From contig OZ025718.1 in the NCBI GenBank assembly GCA_964019335.1, positions 1-64,000 of the forward strand: DNA of 64,000 nucleotides. The letters are read 5' to 3'. Both the position numbers and the translations under genes were made by a program. The DNA comes from Diplonema japonicum. Its lineage: Eukaryota; Euglenozoa; Diplonemea; Diplonemida; Diplonemidae. Under the pieces are notes generated by a model that saw only the letters and a list, made by a program, of their open reading frames with translations, did no database searches and was not told where the DNA came from. Positions 18,478 to 28,196 of this stretch are shown piece after piece; position 1 is the stretch's first letter, and the number at the start of each line of letters is the position of its first letter.

Positions 18478-19584
18478 TCATTCCACACGCGCCTTAACAT
18501 AGCTAGCAATTCTGTTAAGACCGTCACGCCCTTCAGGTATCACTTTGCAGAAGCACGGGAAGTCGTGCCCCACATAAGGTAACACCGCAAGGGTCACATC
18601 AACACCATGCTTTCGAGCTTTTTCAGCGGCACGTGTCGAGTCGTCACGAAGACACTCTGACTCGCCAACAAGAAGCAGCATAGAAGGAAGCCCAGTGAAG
18701 TCACCGAACAGTGCGCTTACAGAAGGCGACTGAAGATCAGGAATGCAAGAACCGAGCACCGAACGCAGGACAACCTGTGTCTGGCCCGTGATTATCAAAT
18801 CGCGTTCACTGTTTTCAAGGTTGCTCTCTCCCGACATGCTCAAGTCGCAGAAAGGTGACACACCAACAGCACACAAGGGCATCTTAGATCCCCCTTCACT
18901 GAGCTTCTGCAGCACCAGCATCATAAGTCCACCACCAGCAGAATCTCCCGCGACCACAGTTTTGTAACCTTTAGACTGCAGCCACTGGTACGCAGTCACG
19001 CCATCATGGACTGCATCCTCAATACTGTTCTCAGGAGCAAGCCTATACTTGGGGGCTAGAATAGGTAGGCCTAAAGACTTAGATAGTTCCCCAAGCCATC
19101 CTCTATAGTGTTTAGGGTGCCCTGCGATGTAGCCGCCTCCGTGGAAGTACAGCACAGCTGTTGCGCTGTCCAAAGGAACACCTGGCCACGTGAACCAAAA
19201 CGAAGGTACCCCTGCGTCGACCGGAGACATGATATCCGGTCCACTGCCTAGTACGTGAGCCAAACCAGGTAAGGTTTCCTTCCTCCATGAGTTGAAAGTA
19301 GGAGACTGCGATTTCTTATTCAGTGCCATGATCTCCATAAAAGCAACAAGCTCGGGACTCGGTGCTGTGACGGCATCCAGGGACTTAGGAGGTGCACACG
19401 GCAACTGTGCTGCACGTTCAAGCAAGCCGTGCTTGTTCATTGAGCTCACCTTCCATTTGATGACCTGATCACCGATGTAGAGCTTAACGGGCTTCCCACC
19501 TTTGGCCCATTTGAGGAAGGCAAGCACGGTGAAGCACGTGGCTAGCTTTTTAGACGTTGACAGCTGCGAGAATGCGGTGCCCAT
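18478..19584 (-). CDS. Alpha/beta-hydrolase, HSL-type esterase
   Basis: 368 residues. The hormone-sensitive-lipase signature is clear: oxyanion-hole HGGGYIAG, YRLAPE, nucleophile elbow GDSAGGG (catalytic Ser), and a C-terminal acid in VGESECLRDD with catalytic His in YVGHDF. It probably hydrolyses short- to medium-chain esters; the substrate is unknown. The N-terminus MGTAFSQ fits an N-myristoylation signal (Gly2, Ser6), and residues about 12-26 are hydrophobic, so membrane attachment is likely. The ATG follows a TCACACAG acceptor by 10 nt. It lies 46 bp from the next gene. Confidence 0.9.
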   Translation of the reverse strand: MGTAFSQLSTSKKLATCFTVLAFLKWAKGGKPVKLYIGDQVIKWKVSSMNKHGLLERAAQLPCAPPKSLDAVTAPSPELVAFMEIMALNKKSQSPTFNSWRKETLPGLAHVLGSGPDIMSPVDAGVPSFWFTWPGVPLDSATAVLYFHGGGYIAGHPKHYRGWLGELSKSLGLPILAPKYRLAPENSIEDAVHDGVTAYQWLQSKGYKTVVAGDSAGGGLMMLVLQKLSEGGSKMPLCAVGVSPFCDLSMSGESNLENSERDLIITGQTQVVLRSVLGSCIPDLQSPSVSALFGDFTGLPSMLLLVGESECLRDDSTRAAEKARKHGVDVTLAVLPYVGHDFPCFCKVIPEGRDGLNRIASYVKARVE

Positions 19585-19658
19585 GTTGACAGATCTGTGT
19601 GAGAACTAGCACAATGACAACAAGGTGGAAATAATAGTAATACTGTTACGTGTAAATG

Positions 19659-21623
19659 TTAGCTAGTAGGATGTGGTGGGATATACAACAAGAACTTGCT
19701 CTTGAAATACCTAGGCATCGTGAAGCACGGGTTGTAAGCTGCAATCCTGTGTGCAGTTTCAAGTGCCTCGTAAACGGCAGCTCGTTGTTGCAGATGTCGT
19801 ACAAGCGACAGAAGCTCTGCTGAGAGATCGCCTTCAGCACCGGAAGGTACCGTTAGGAAGGTGTGTGGTTTAAAGACGGATGCTGAGTCATGCAGCAAGG
19901 AATGTAAAACCTCAGGCGTGACCAAATAGAGGGAGTCCGAAGTGTCCAAGTACCCATTCATGTTGAGGTAGGGCTTGTCGAGCTTCAGGTTGTCGAACTG
20001 GTCGCCTTTCCCCTCTTCAAAAGGCACCACAACTGACCGCACCCATGCACAGTACACTTTGAGCTTCTCCCACGACCGCCACAGCAGTATTGCTAGCGTA
20101 TTTCCCTGGAGCGCTAGGATGTAGAACCTCAGCTTCATTCTGTGAATAGTGACAACGTGCATTCTCCTGTTTTGCTTTGCTACAGACTCTGCAAACTCAT
20201 CTCGCCACTTTCCCCACATTTTCTTCACGACTACTTCTTTACGGCACGCCAGCAGCCTTTTCTTCAACTTCTTCAGTACGACACGGTGCTGCAGGCGCTC
20301 CACAAACACACCCACCCAACGCCGACACCTTTTGTGAAACATCTGTGCCACAGAGTAGTTCTTGTGCCAAATACTGAGGGCACATTTGCCCAGATGGTTC
20401 ATCGTGAACTCTACTTCTAGCGTTGCAAGCCTTTTCGTCTTTCTGAGAAGTGCAACTGTTGCCTTCCATTTCCTGAACGTAGAAAGCTTTCTCCACACTT
20501 GTTCTGTCACCAGCAGCATAAGAGCGTTGCATTCAGCGGCACATAGTTGCGCGTAGTAGTGGTCCCACTGTGGCAGTGCATTATCTCTCCACATGGGGTC
20601 AGGCTGATGCAGCTTTCTTGTGGTCATCAGTGAAACATATCTATTCCACATCAACAAACACCTCCTGCAAGTTGCCATCTGTAGAATCTTCCTTAATTTT
20701 TCACACAATTGCACATGAGCTGTCTGTAGCACACAAGCATGATGTGCTATGCTCTTGAGCCCCCAGCGTAGCAGAGACCTCTTCCTGAATAGGAGCACTT
20801 TATACTCTGTCTTCCACACTTTATATGCCTCTCCCAGAACTCTGCCCTTCACCCACGATAAAAGCTTCTGCTGTCTTCCTTTTTCTGCAAATACTTCCCT
20901 AGTCCTGTTGATGTTTTGATACAGGTGCATGCCCACTGTGATCCCCATGCCGCAGTCAGAGATACGTCTTGCGCGTCGTGGTATGGCAGTTTCCGCAGCA
21001 GGCTCGTCCCCAACTGGTCTCTCTGTGACGGGCCTCTTGTGTTGCCTGCTGACATGCACATCGCGCTTTGTTCGAAGCACTGCAAATGTAGGTGCTGTTA
21101 AGTCTGTCAGTTCCCGTTCGATGTCGGTCACGGCTTTCGTGTGCGACTGGAGTTCAAGCTGCTTTGCCTCTATACATGTCGGGTTGCTCAGTGCCTCGGC
21201 TGCCTCGCACTCTAGCTGGCATTGAACCAAAGAGCTGCGTGCATGTACCAAGGCAGCTTGCAGTACTGCACGAAAGCCTTTTGTCCCGGATTTAGTTGTA
21301 CCCCTTGACGAAAACAGTTCATGGACCTGACTGCACCTCTCTGCTGGCCGCCTGCTCTTGCTTTCATAGTAACTATTCCCGTTCTGAACCGGCTTTAGAA
21401 GCTTTCGCAATGCCGCATTGTTCTTGCTGCTGCTCTTCACATTCTGCCTGGACAGTCTGGCTATGGCGTAGGCAACACTGTGCATGTCTTTCTCGTAGTC
21501 AGTGTTCTGTCTCTCGCTAGCATCTTGTTTCTTAATACTCGTTGCTTGCGGAGCGTACTTTTTAGCTTTTGTTTTTACCTTCGCCTTCTTCCTCCTTTTC
21601 CACAAGGCTTCTATACCGCTCAT
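19659..21623 (-). CDS. SFI1-like protein with Trp-containing helical repeats
   Basis: 654 residues, starting at MSGIEALW. The ATG is 5 nt after a TTTACATAG acceptor, which excludes the longer upstream frame. The N-terminal third is basic and low complexity. From about residue 240 the protein carries repeated helices with Trp every 20-35 residues (LLSWVKGRVLGEAYKVWKTE, RSLLRWGLKS, CLLMWNRYV, KLSTFRKWKATVA, CALSIWHKNY, KKMWGKWRDEF, ILLWRSWEKLKVY). This is the pattern of SFI1/centrin-binding repeats of centrosome and basal-body proteins. A role at the flagellar base is a reasonable inference, but W-rich helical repeats alone do not prove it. Confidence 0.7.
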   Translation of the reverse strand: MSGIEALWKRRKKAKVKTKAKKYAPQATSIKKQDASERQNTDYEKDMHSVAYAIARLSRQNVKSSSKNNAALRKLLKPVQNGNSYYESKSRRPAERCSQVHELFSSRGTTKSGTKGFRAVLQAALVHARSSLVQCQLECEAAEALSNPTCIEAKQLELQSHTKAVTDIERELTDLTAPTFAVLRTKRDVHVSRQHKRPVTERPVGDEPAAETAIPRRARRISDCGMGITVGMHLYQNINRTREVFAEKGRQQKLLSWVKGRVLGEAYKVWKTEYKVLLFRKRSLLRWGLKSIAHHACVLQTAHVQLCEKLRKILQMATCRRCLLMWNRYVSLMTTRKLHQPDPMWRDNALPQWDHYYAQLCAAECNALMLLVTEQVWRKLSTFRKWKATVALLRKTKRLATLEVEFTMNHLGKCALSIWHKNYSVAQMFHKRCRRWVGVFVERLQHRVVLKKLKKRLLACRKEVVVKKMWGKWRDEFAESVAKQNRRMHVVTIHRMKLRFYILALQGNTLAILLWRSWEKLKVYCAWVRSVVVPFEEGKGDQFDNLKLDKPYLNMNGYLDTSDSLYLVTPEVLHSLLHDSASVFKPHTFLTVPSGAEGDLSAELLSLVRHLQQRAAVYEALETAHRIAAYNPCFTMPRYFKSKFLLYIPPHPTS

Positions 21624-21720
21624 ATCACCTATGTAAATCTTGAGTGTTGGATGGAAACAACGACATATCGCAAAACAGAACGCAACTTCGAGCCAAGCCG
21701 CACAGCACGCGACACTGAAA

Positions 21721-22665
21721 CTAATCGGTACCCTTGCTTGTGTCACACATAAAAAAAGAAGAGTCACAAGGGTGTTTTGATAGAACAGATCCCTCTAGGT
21801 CAGACAGGCACCGTATGAAGGCAGGGATGCCCCCGGACGTGAATGAGAATAACGGCGAGAGCGATGTATGTTCCACCTCTATTGGTATCAACTCATGGGG
21901 GTTCGTCTTGAGTGCTGTCTTCATTTCCTTTGGTGACGGGGGTGAGTTGTTCACCTTCGTTAAAAGGTTCCCTGGAATGATGGTGGTCCCGACAGGTTCG
22001 GTGAGCATGAAGGTGGGACTGTACTTGAGGACATCACGTCTCACCTTGTGCACGGTGGGGGCGCTGCCCGTGTTGAACAGTATCCGCAGGTGCTTCGCAG
22101 TCAGCAAGTTCCCTATTTTCTTAATTCCCTTTACCTTCGACAATGGCAACAGCACAGAGTCCACCCATGTCGCGGGAAGGGGTGTGTCGCCCATTCCCGA
22201 TAAGGGCATGGTGCTGTTCATCTCTATCGCTCGTCTGCCTCTTTTAGACAGTAGCCCTGGGTTAATGCTCATAAGCAAGCTGTAAGGGAACCACCCTATG
22301 TAACCTGTGACTGAAACATTGTCGATGGCCTTTATCCCTTGCGCCACGAACTGGTTGAATCTGGGCTCCAGGTCTTCGTATTGCTGTTGCTCTTCCTGCG
22401 TCAACTCCCGCTCACCTTTACTCTTTATCTCGTTCAACATTCTCAGCAGGTTGTCTTCAGCCCTACACCAGCTTATGACAGCACCGCACAGTCGTTGTGT
22501 AATAACCATGATGCACCCTTCTTCTTCATCTACCTTCACACCATCTTGACAAAGGACAACATCCACACCCTGTGCTGAGACGCTCACCTCACTTAAAAGG
22601 GAACTCACCTTCCAGAATGACTCAACTGAGTCGATACCTACAACTTGTATAGGGTCATTTTCCAT
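21721..22665 (-). CDS. Hypothetical 314-residue protein
   Basis: A single exon with balanced globular composition. There is a Glu/Gln-rich helix near the middle (NEIKSKGERELTQEEQQQYEDL) and a following segment RRAIEMNSTMPLSGMGDTPLP. No signal peptide or convincing membrane helix. I do not recognise the family. The start is 11 nt after a GTCACCACAG acceptor. Its position between the SFI1-like gene and the MoaD gene suggests nothing specific. Confidence 0.75.
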   Translation of the reverse strand: MENDPIQVVGIDSVESFWKVSSLLSEVSVSAQGVDVVLCQDGVKVDEEEGCIMVITQRLCGAVISWCRAEDNLLRMLNEIKSKGERELTQEEQQQYEDLEPRFNQFVAQGIKAIDNVSVTGYIGWFPYSLLMSINPGLLSKRGRRAIEMNSTMPLSGMGDTPLPATWVDSVLLPLSKVKGIKKIGNLLTAKHLRILFNTGSAPTVHKVRRDVLKYSPTFMLTEPVGTTIIPGNLLTKVNNSPPSPKEMKTALKTNPHELIPIEVEHTSLSPLFSFTSGGIPAFIRCLSDLEGSVLSKHPCDSSFFMCDTSKGTD

Positions 22666-22788
22666 GCTGCCCAGCCCTGTGGTGACTATGATGTGCGGAC
22701 AGATATAAAAAGCAACGCACTACAAAGACAGCAAGCGCGCTGTACAAACGGAACTAACTGTAAAGGGACCACGGCAGTGCTAGGTCCT

Positions 22789-23058
22789 TCATCCTCCGCT
22801 GATAGGAGGGATCAAAGCCACTTCGTCGCCATTGCTGAGGATCACAGTCTCACCAACAGGGAGGAATGACTGGTTCACTGCAAGAATTGTCGGGAGCTGC
22901 TGAGACAACACGGCAAGGTTCGGGTACCTCTCTTGAAGCAACTCCAGCAATTGCACAGAGTCACACCCAAGCGGCACCTTCAAGTCCACCTCGCTCGTGT
23001 TGTCGGCCATCTCTTTCGTGGCAGCGAAGAACTTCATCTTCAAGTTTATTTCACTCAT
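22789..23058 (-). CDS. MOCS2A: Molybdopterin synthase small subunit (MoaD/MOCS2A)
   Basis: 89 residues from MSEINLKMKFFAATK to the obligatory C-terminal Gly-Gly (EVALIPPISGG). Known role: the ubiquitin-like sulphur carrier whose C-terminal thiocarboxylate is donated by molybdopterin synthase to precursor Z (cPMP) during molybdenum cofactor synthesis. It is of family length, with the conserved NGDEVALIPPISGG end. An in-frame upstream methionine exists, but a CGTTGCAG acceptor lies between it and ATG 23058, so the shorter start is preferred. The large subunit (MOCS2B/MoaE) is not in this window. Confidence 0.93.
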   Translation of the reverse strand: MSEINLKMKFFAATKEMADNTSEVDLKVPLGCDSVQLLELLQERYPNLAVLSQQLPTILAVNQSFLPVGETVILSNGDEVALIPPISGG

Positions 23059-23397
23059 TTTTGACGTGTTGGAAACCTGCAACGTATTGATAAGATGCGA
23101 TGACGGGGAAAGTCAAATAATAACTTATTAAACAAACTGGGCAAGTGTAAAATGAAAGAATGTCATCCGCTATGCGTAAGCTTACGGCCACCCTGCGGCA
23201 CGGAATAGTGCTGTGTTGAAGCAGTTTTAGAAGCAGTTCTATAGGTGCGCCGTGATGCTCCCTGTCCCCAAGGGCTACGTACCTGTTCCAAGCTTTCTCA
23301 CTGACATCGTCGTTAGAAATAATAGAAATAAGAAAATGAAAAGGAAGGGGAAGTAGAACCATATGAAAATGAATACGAACAGTGCAGTATACAGGTT
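23059..23397. other. Spacer
   Basis: An ORF crosses this region on the minus strand, but it begins inside the neighbouring gene's C-terminus and runs over the MOCS2A acceptor. I take it as non-coding 3'/5' flank. Confidence 0.4.
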
Positions 23398-24540
23398 TTA
23401 GTTTTTGTGTGCTTTTAGCATCGACGCTTTGAGATCGTCCATAAAGACGTACGTGCACCCCTGCTTCTTGCAGAACTCCTTCAAGTCTTTGATGACATTT
23501 GGGTGCTTCTTGTGCCTAGTCGCGACCACGACACGCTCGATGTTCTGTGACAACGAGATCTCGCCGTGTATTTGCACCTCTTTGTAAGTGGAAATACAGG
23601 AGGAGGATTCAAACGGGAGAATCTTGTTTCCCACTTGAAGGATTGCTTTCAGCTCTGCTTTCGTAAACGCATTGCAAACATGAGCATACCACTCGCAGCA
23701 TGCCAGCTCGCATGAAGTAGAACTCGAGTCCTGGTCCACAAAGGAGCACCTCAGCCTCACGCTCTTTAGCTCCAAGTAGCTGTCCCCATACTGCGTCGCT
23801 GGCGCTATCCCATAAGGGTCCCTCACTACATTCAAGCAGCCATACTTAGGTCTCTGGAAACCCTTTGCGCCATGCGTGTCATAGATGTTGCTGAACAGCC
23901 TTGCCTCCCACCCCTTTCTTGTTGTGTGGTCGAGCGTCCCATTGCTGGTTCCCGTTTCGAACTGGTTCCTGTAATGGGTGTCGTGCAGCATCTTCCTGAG
24001 CCGCCCTGCCTGGTCCAAGCTGATGTGGATGATGATAGGCGCATCGTCGCGGATGTATTTCAAACACTTCTTGAGATGCTCTTCCGTGAAGTTGAGTGAC
24101 TTAGTGCGCTTTAAGAGGCAAGGGTATGCCTCCTCAGACCTTCTCTTGCTACTTTTGACCACGTAATGTAGGACCTTTTGCTGAATGGCGTCACAGTGCT
24201 TGACGATGGCCAGCTGCTCATAGACTGGAGGGAGGAAGGAGTTGGCGGGATCGTACTCTGAGGGATCTTTGTTGGGATTCAGGCTCAAGGTGCTGGGAGA
24301 GTCGTCGTACGCGTTGTCTAGGTCGTTCGCGTTGCTATCTGTGTCGGAGCTGCTGTCAGTGCTGCACTGGTAGTTGAAATGTCCGTGGACGGGAGATGCA
24401 GGCAGCTCACCGCCTTCAATAAGCATCATGACTGCCTCGTCGACATTGTTCCTACACAACCGAAGCGCCCGTTCAGCCCTGTCCTTAGGGATGTACTCTA
24501 GCACGCTCAGCACATCTGTCACCTTTTCGCTATCGCACAT
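23398..24540 (-). CDS. UBA-like N-terminus plus DUF3626-like C-terminal domain
   Basis: 380 residues. Residues about 5-45 (VLSVLEYIPKDRAERALRLC, then NNVDEAVMMLIEGG) have the three-helix pattern of a UBA/CUE ubiquitin-binding domain. A Ser/Asp-rich linker follows. The C-terminal 240 residues include SLDQAGRLRKMLHDTHYRNQ, then ETGTSNGTLD with RKGWEARLF, and YGCLNVVRDPYGIAP with YGDSYLELKSVRLRCSF. The last pair resembles the YGALN...P-G-AP-x-(F/Y)G-x-x-x-L pattern I associate with DUF3626-type proteins; that match is from memory and moderate. Possibly a ubiquitin-linked enzyme of unknown activity. The start is decided by a CTCCACAG acceptor 12 nt upstream. Confidence 0.7.
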   Translation of the reverse strand: MCDSEKVTDVLSVLEYIPKDRAERALRLCRNNVDEAVMMLIEGGELPASPVHGHFNYQCSTDSSSDTDSNANDLDNAYDDSPSTLSLNPNKDPSEYDPANSFLPPVYEQLAIVKHCDAIQQKVLHYVVKSSKRRSEEAYPCLLKRTKSLNFTEEHLKKCLKYIRDDAPIIIHISLDQAGRLRKMLHDTHYRNQFETGTSNGTLDHTTRKGWEARLFSNIYDTHGAKGFQRPKYGCLNVVRDPYGIAPATQYGDSYLELKSVRLRCSFVDQDSSSTSCELACCEWYAHVCNAFTKAELKAILQVGNKILPFESSSCISTYKEVQIHGEISLSQNIERVVVATRHKKHPNVIKDLKEFCKKQGCTYVFMDDLKASMLKAHKN

Positions 24541-24830
24541 CAATAGTGTAGCCTGTGGAGTGGTGCATGAAACACGGAAACAAGGGGAAATAATTCGTAA
24601 ACACCCACAACGGATCATGATCTACATGTATTAACTGAATGGCTCCTGATCAGGCCTTAGCCGATGGGACGCTGTGTCCCGAACGTTTTTTTTTTTTTTT
24701 TTTCTTTCTTCTTTCTTTCTTTTTGTTCTTTTTTTTTTTGTATTTTCAATAGCCAGTGGCCAGTGCAAAAACAAACAGGAGCGAGCTACAGGAAAAATAG
24801 TGCGAAAACAATGGACACATGGGGTTATGG
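24541..24830. other. Spacer
   Basis: Contains a pyrimidine tract (24685-24740). No gene seen. Confidence 0.4.
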
Positions 24831-26650
24831 CTACGTAGCCCAGCCGTAGATCATGCCACCCCATGATACAAAAAAGATGCAGATGCCCACCCACCACATA
24901 ACCTTGGGGCCAGTCATCGCCATGTTCGGTACAAAGTACTTCTCAGGCTCTTCAGGATCGTTCACAAGCAGAGCAGTGGCCTCAGTCTCAGTCTCATTCT
25001 ATGTGCGTATAATAGTGTGTCAGATGCATACCTCCCCTTCAATCATGCTCCCCATCTCGTTCACAGTCTTCATGTTGTCATCCGCCAAGCAGATCTTCAT
25101 GTACAAACTAGCAGGCAACAAGAACACCAGCGTGACACTCGACGTGGCCCCCACTGCCCCAAAGATGGTGGTGATGTGCGGCACGAATAGCGCAGCAACA
25201 AGCATCACAAGAATGATGACGAAGGTCTTTAAGATGTGCGTAATCCAAAAGTCACGTCCGGTCTTCTCCGGTGCAGGCTCGTAGCCTTTTATTGCCCTGT
25301 AAGCATCATAGATGTGGTCGGCGCTGCGTCGCCATGGAAAGCTGAGCAGCGGGATGCTGCACAGCACCGCAACCATGAAGCCCAACCTCACCGAAACGTC
25401 AAGTGGTGCGCTGGGCTCCGTGTCTTGGTAGCTCTTCAACAAGTTCTGTGGGGCTGCTTGTTTTTTATTCTTGTATCACACCTGATTGACATTTCCTCTG
25501 AAGGTGAGATATCCGAACACGGCACCTGTGCAGTACAGGATAAAGGCCAAAAGGAGCGCCATGTGCACAGCAAGCATCATTCTCTTTTGTGGACGCCGTG
25601 TTCTTCCCAAGCTGTCAGCCAGCTGCAGCTCGTGGTACACAGGAAGAAGTGATGTGTGGCACACGAAGGAAAAGCACAACGTGGGGAGTGCAAGGAAGGT
25701 GTCAACGGAGGGGGCAAAATACTTGATGTCGCAGTCGTCCTGGCATGTCTGGTCCTCACGGAGGGAGAACGACTTAGCGAACACGAAGACGACAAAGAAG
25801 CATGTGAGACCCACAGCAAGAACACCTGACAATGTTATGACAACATACATAAAGACATACCAACGTAAGCAAGAACCCCTATCTTTGTGCTGCAGGCGGG
25901 AATGAATACTAAGAAAGCTGCAGCGCATGTCATAAAGTCGCTGTTGGTGAGAACGCTGTTGTCTGTCATGAGCACCATAATATCATGAATCACGTCTTTA
26001 AAGACCTTGAAGTAGCTGACCATTGCACCAGTGTTCTGAATGCATATCATGGATGACACAAACAGCCTTCCCTTCTCGCCCCACGCTAGGTAGCCCAGCC
26101 GCTCGTAGCTCACCATCTCTCCCTCGACCTTTGTAGTGATGGCGGCAGCAAGGAGGAGCTGCAGGGAGTAGTCCACGACGAAGACCATAATAACAAGCAG
26201 AGCGAGAAACAATGCAACCCCACTACCCTTCATGATGTATGCCAAGCCGAGAACACCAGAACCTGCAATGGCATTCAGCAGGTTGAACACTGCTGACGCA
26301 AAGGAGATGCTGCGCCCTTGGATCAACGTGGTCTGCCTTTCTGGCTGCACCACTGTGATGGGTGCCCCATTCATGAGCGTGCCATTCTGCTGCAGTGCCA
26401 TTGGGATGCTCTTCGCGCTGCTGAACGTGATGTGATACACAACAGGCTCCTCTCCGTGCTGGTATGGCTGCACATCAACCACCTGACCCACACTCTCGAA
26501 GTGCTCCTTCACAGTCCTGTCCGTAATGCTGAGGGCAGTGGCACCCTCAACTTGGACAGTTTTGCTATATTCTTCAGGCCGCTTGTCCTGTTCACCCCCG
26601 ACTACCGTGCTCCTGAGATGCTTGGCCATCCCAGGAAAGGAGGCTCCCAT
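24831..26650 (-). CDS. Amino-acid transporter (AAAP family) with N-terminal RRM
   Basis: Exons 26650-25861, 25825-25482, 25445-25032 and 24998-24831 join over introns of 33-36 nt, giving 571 residues in frame. Residues about 30-105 form an RRM-like domain (KTVQVEGATALSITDRTVKE, FESVGQVVDVQPY, VVYHITFSSAKSIPMALQ, NGTLMNGAPITVV), with RNP2- and RNP1-like strands in the right order. It is closest in style to the Vip1/BPL single-RRM proteins. From about residue 115 (SAVFNLLNAIAGSGVLGLAY, the family signature) a typical amino acid/auxin permease follows, with about 11 membrane segments and a short cytosolic tail. The role is probably H+ or Na+ coupled amino-acid transport at the plasma or lysosomal membrane. 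Both parts lie in one uninterrupted exon, so the fusion is not an assembly join. Confidence 0.88.
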
Positions 26651-26709
26651 TTTTACTGTTTGTGCCCACTCCTGTTGGAATACATCACTGCAGCAGGCTA
26701 GAAAACAAT

Positions 26710-27408
26710 TTACTTTGAAGGAATCCTGTCCATAACCTCCTGCGACGCCTTCATGACCAGAGCCAGATCATCCTCCTGCTGCTCTATTTCGGACTCGAGC
26801 ATCTGTTGTGCGAACCGTCTCTCCCTTGCCTGCAAGGCCTTTTCCTCTTCCGTGAACTCTGTAGACACGTACCTTTGCAGCTGCTTTTCTTTTGATGACA
26901 AATAAAACGCCGAGTTAAAGCTGGATGATATCACAGCATCGCATAGCATGAGGAAGCCTGTTAGGCACACGGCACACACAACGAAGACGAACGCTATTTT
27001 GATGACCTCCTTCAATGCTATGAGCTCGTTCAAGGCATATACCTTCATTCTGCCCGGCGCTCTCTGTACGCCACCAGCAAAGCGCTCCGCTCGTTGTTTC
27101 ATCGTCGTCTTTGGGGGAGTGCGTGCCTTCTGTTCCTTGCGTTTGTATTCCTCAGCTTCTTCATAGGCAGCTTTCGTTCCAGGTGCTGGGCGGCGCTTCA
27201 TGTTCTGCAGTTCTTCGTATGCCTTTTGTATCTCTAAGAAGAGCTTTGCACCATCGGGGTTCACGTCAGGGTGATACGCCTTCACCAGTCGCTTGTAGCT
27301 TGCCTTGATCTCACTCGGTGAAGCACCACGCTTGAGCTGCAACACATCCCAAGGGTCCTTCCACGGTGCAGCCCTCGCTGCCAACAGGACCCTGCTGGTC
27401 CTAAGCAT
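26710..27408 (-). CDS. Membrane-anchored J-domain co-chaperone
   Basis: 232 residues. A basic N-terminus with no acids (MLRTSRVLLAARAAPWK) suggests mitochondrial import. The J domain follows at about residues 18-80 (DPWDVLQLKRGASPSEIKAS, YHPDVNPDG with the essential HPD). A single hydrophobic helix lies near residues 140-165 (IAFVFVVCAVCLTGFLMLC), then a charged coiled coil (TEEEKALQARERRFAQQMLE). Known role of the domain: stimulating Hsp70 ATPase. The leader after the CTGCACAG acceptor contains a minimal upstream ATG-TAA ending 1 nt before the real start. Confidence 0.88.
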   Translation of the reverse strand: MLRTSRVLLAARAAPWKDPWDVLQLKRGASPSEIKASYKRLVKAYHPDVNPDGAKLFLEIQKAYEELQNMKRRPAPGTKAAYEEAEEYKRKEQKARTPPKTTMKQRAERFAGGVQRAPGRMKVYALNELIALKEVIKIAFVFVVCAVCLTGFLMLCDAVISSSFNSAFYLSSKEKQLQRYVSTEFTEEEKALQARERRFAQQMLESEIEQQEDDLALVMKASQEVMDRIPSK

Positions 27409-27522
27409 TACATTCAACCTGTGCAGGTAGCTTAGAGGATGGTGACTACTAAAAAGAAAAAACACTTTATTTTTTCCCACTTTTTTTTTCCAAATGACTT
27501 ACAGGTAAAAAAAAAAACCATT

Positions 27523-27705
27523 CTAGTTCTTGGTCACTGCCTTGCGCGCCTTGAGGGACCCCTTGAGGGAGAAACGCATGTTCTTCTTCAGCTTGGGCTC
27601 CATACCCTTCCTGGAGATGTACCTCTCCCTCTGGGGCTTCTTGATACCGTTACGGTGGGCCTTGTAGTTCTGGTTGTGGTTAGTGTGGTTCTTGGACTTG
27701 GCCAT
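27523..27705 (-). CDS. RPL29: 60S ribosomal protein L29, copy 1
   Basis: 60 residues, MAKSKNHTNHNQNYKAHRNG...KARKAVTKN, full length for eukaryotic L29 (eL29), a basic protein of the large subunit. The coding region is nearly identical to the copies at 27883 and 28197; only synonymous differences are visible. The 5' leader is almost entirely A, with a possible acceptor AG about 11 nt before the ATG. Confidence 0.95.
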   Translation of the reverse strand: MAKSKNHTNHNQNYKAHRNGIKKPQRERYISRKGMEPKLKKNMRFSLKGSLKARKAVTKN

Positions 27706-27882
27706 TTTTTTTTTTTCTTTTTAGAGCAACGTGATCTGAAGGGGTACTTATAAGGGGATTAAAACATATGAAAAAGAAGGACGCAACACTACCAACGAGG
27801 ACTGAGCAACACACTAAGGACCTCCCTTGAGACCGCTGTCTGATTCTATTTTTTTCTTACTTCTTCCTTATTTTTTCTCCAC

Positions 27883-28065
27883 TTAGTTCTTGGTCACCGC
27901 CTTGCGCGCCTTGAGGGACCCCTTGAGGGAGAAACGCATGTTCTTCTTCAGCTTGGGCTCCATACCCTTCCTGGAGATGTACCTCTCCCTCTGGGGCTTC
28001 TTGATACCGTTACGGTGGGCCTTGTAGTTCTGATTGTGGTTGGTGTGGTTCTTGGACTTGGCCAT
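27883..28065 (-). CDS. RPL29: 60S ribosomal protein L29, copy 2
   Basis: Same 60-residue protein as copies 1 and 3. It differs from them at only a few synonymous positions (for example near the stop and near 28032-28041). The leader is an (AAAAAG) run reaching a possible acceptor about 37 nt upstream. The spacers on both sides are unrelated to those around the other copies. Confidence 0.95.
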   Translation of the reverse strand: MAKSKNHTNHNQNYKAHRNGIKKPQRERYISRKGMEPKLKKNMRFSLKGSLKARKAVTKN

Positions 28066-28196
28066 TTTTTTCTTTTTCTTTTTCTTTTTCTTTTTCCACT
28101 TATAAGAGAAAAAATTATGGTTAATGGTAAAGCAAACAAAAGCTGAAAACACTACTGATTCCCTTTAAGGAGGCATCTACGTTAGTTATGCTTCGC

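Noticed and set aside
23051-23458. 135-residue minus-strand ORF between MOCS2A and the UBA-like gene
   Set aside because: Overlaps the C-terminus of one gene and the leader of the next and contains the MOCS2A acceptor; no domain.
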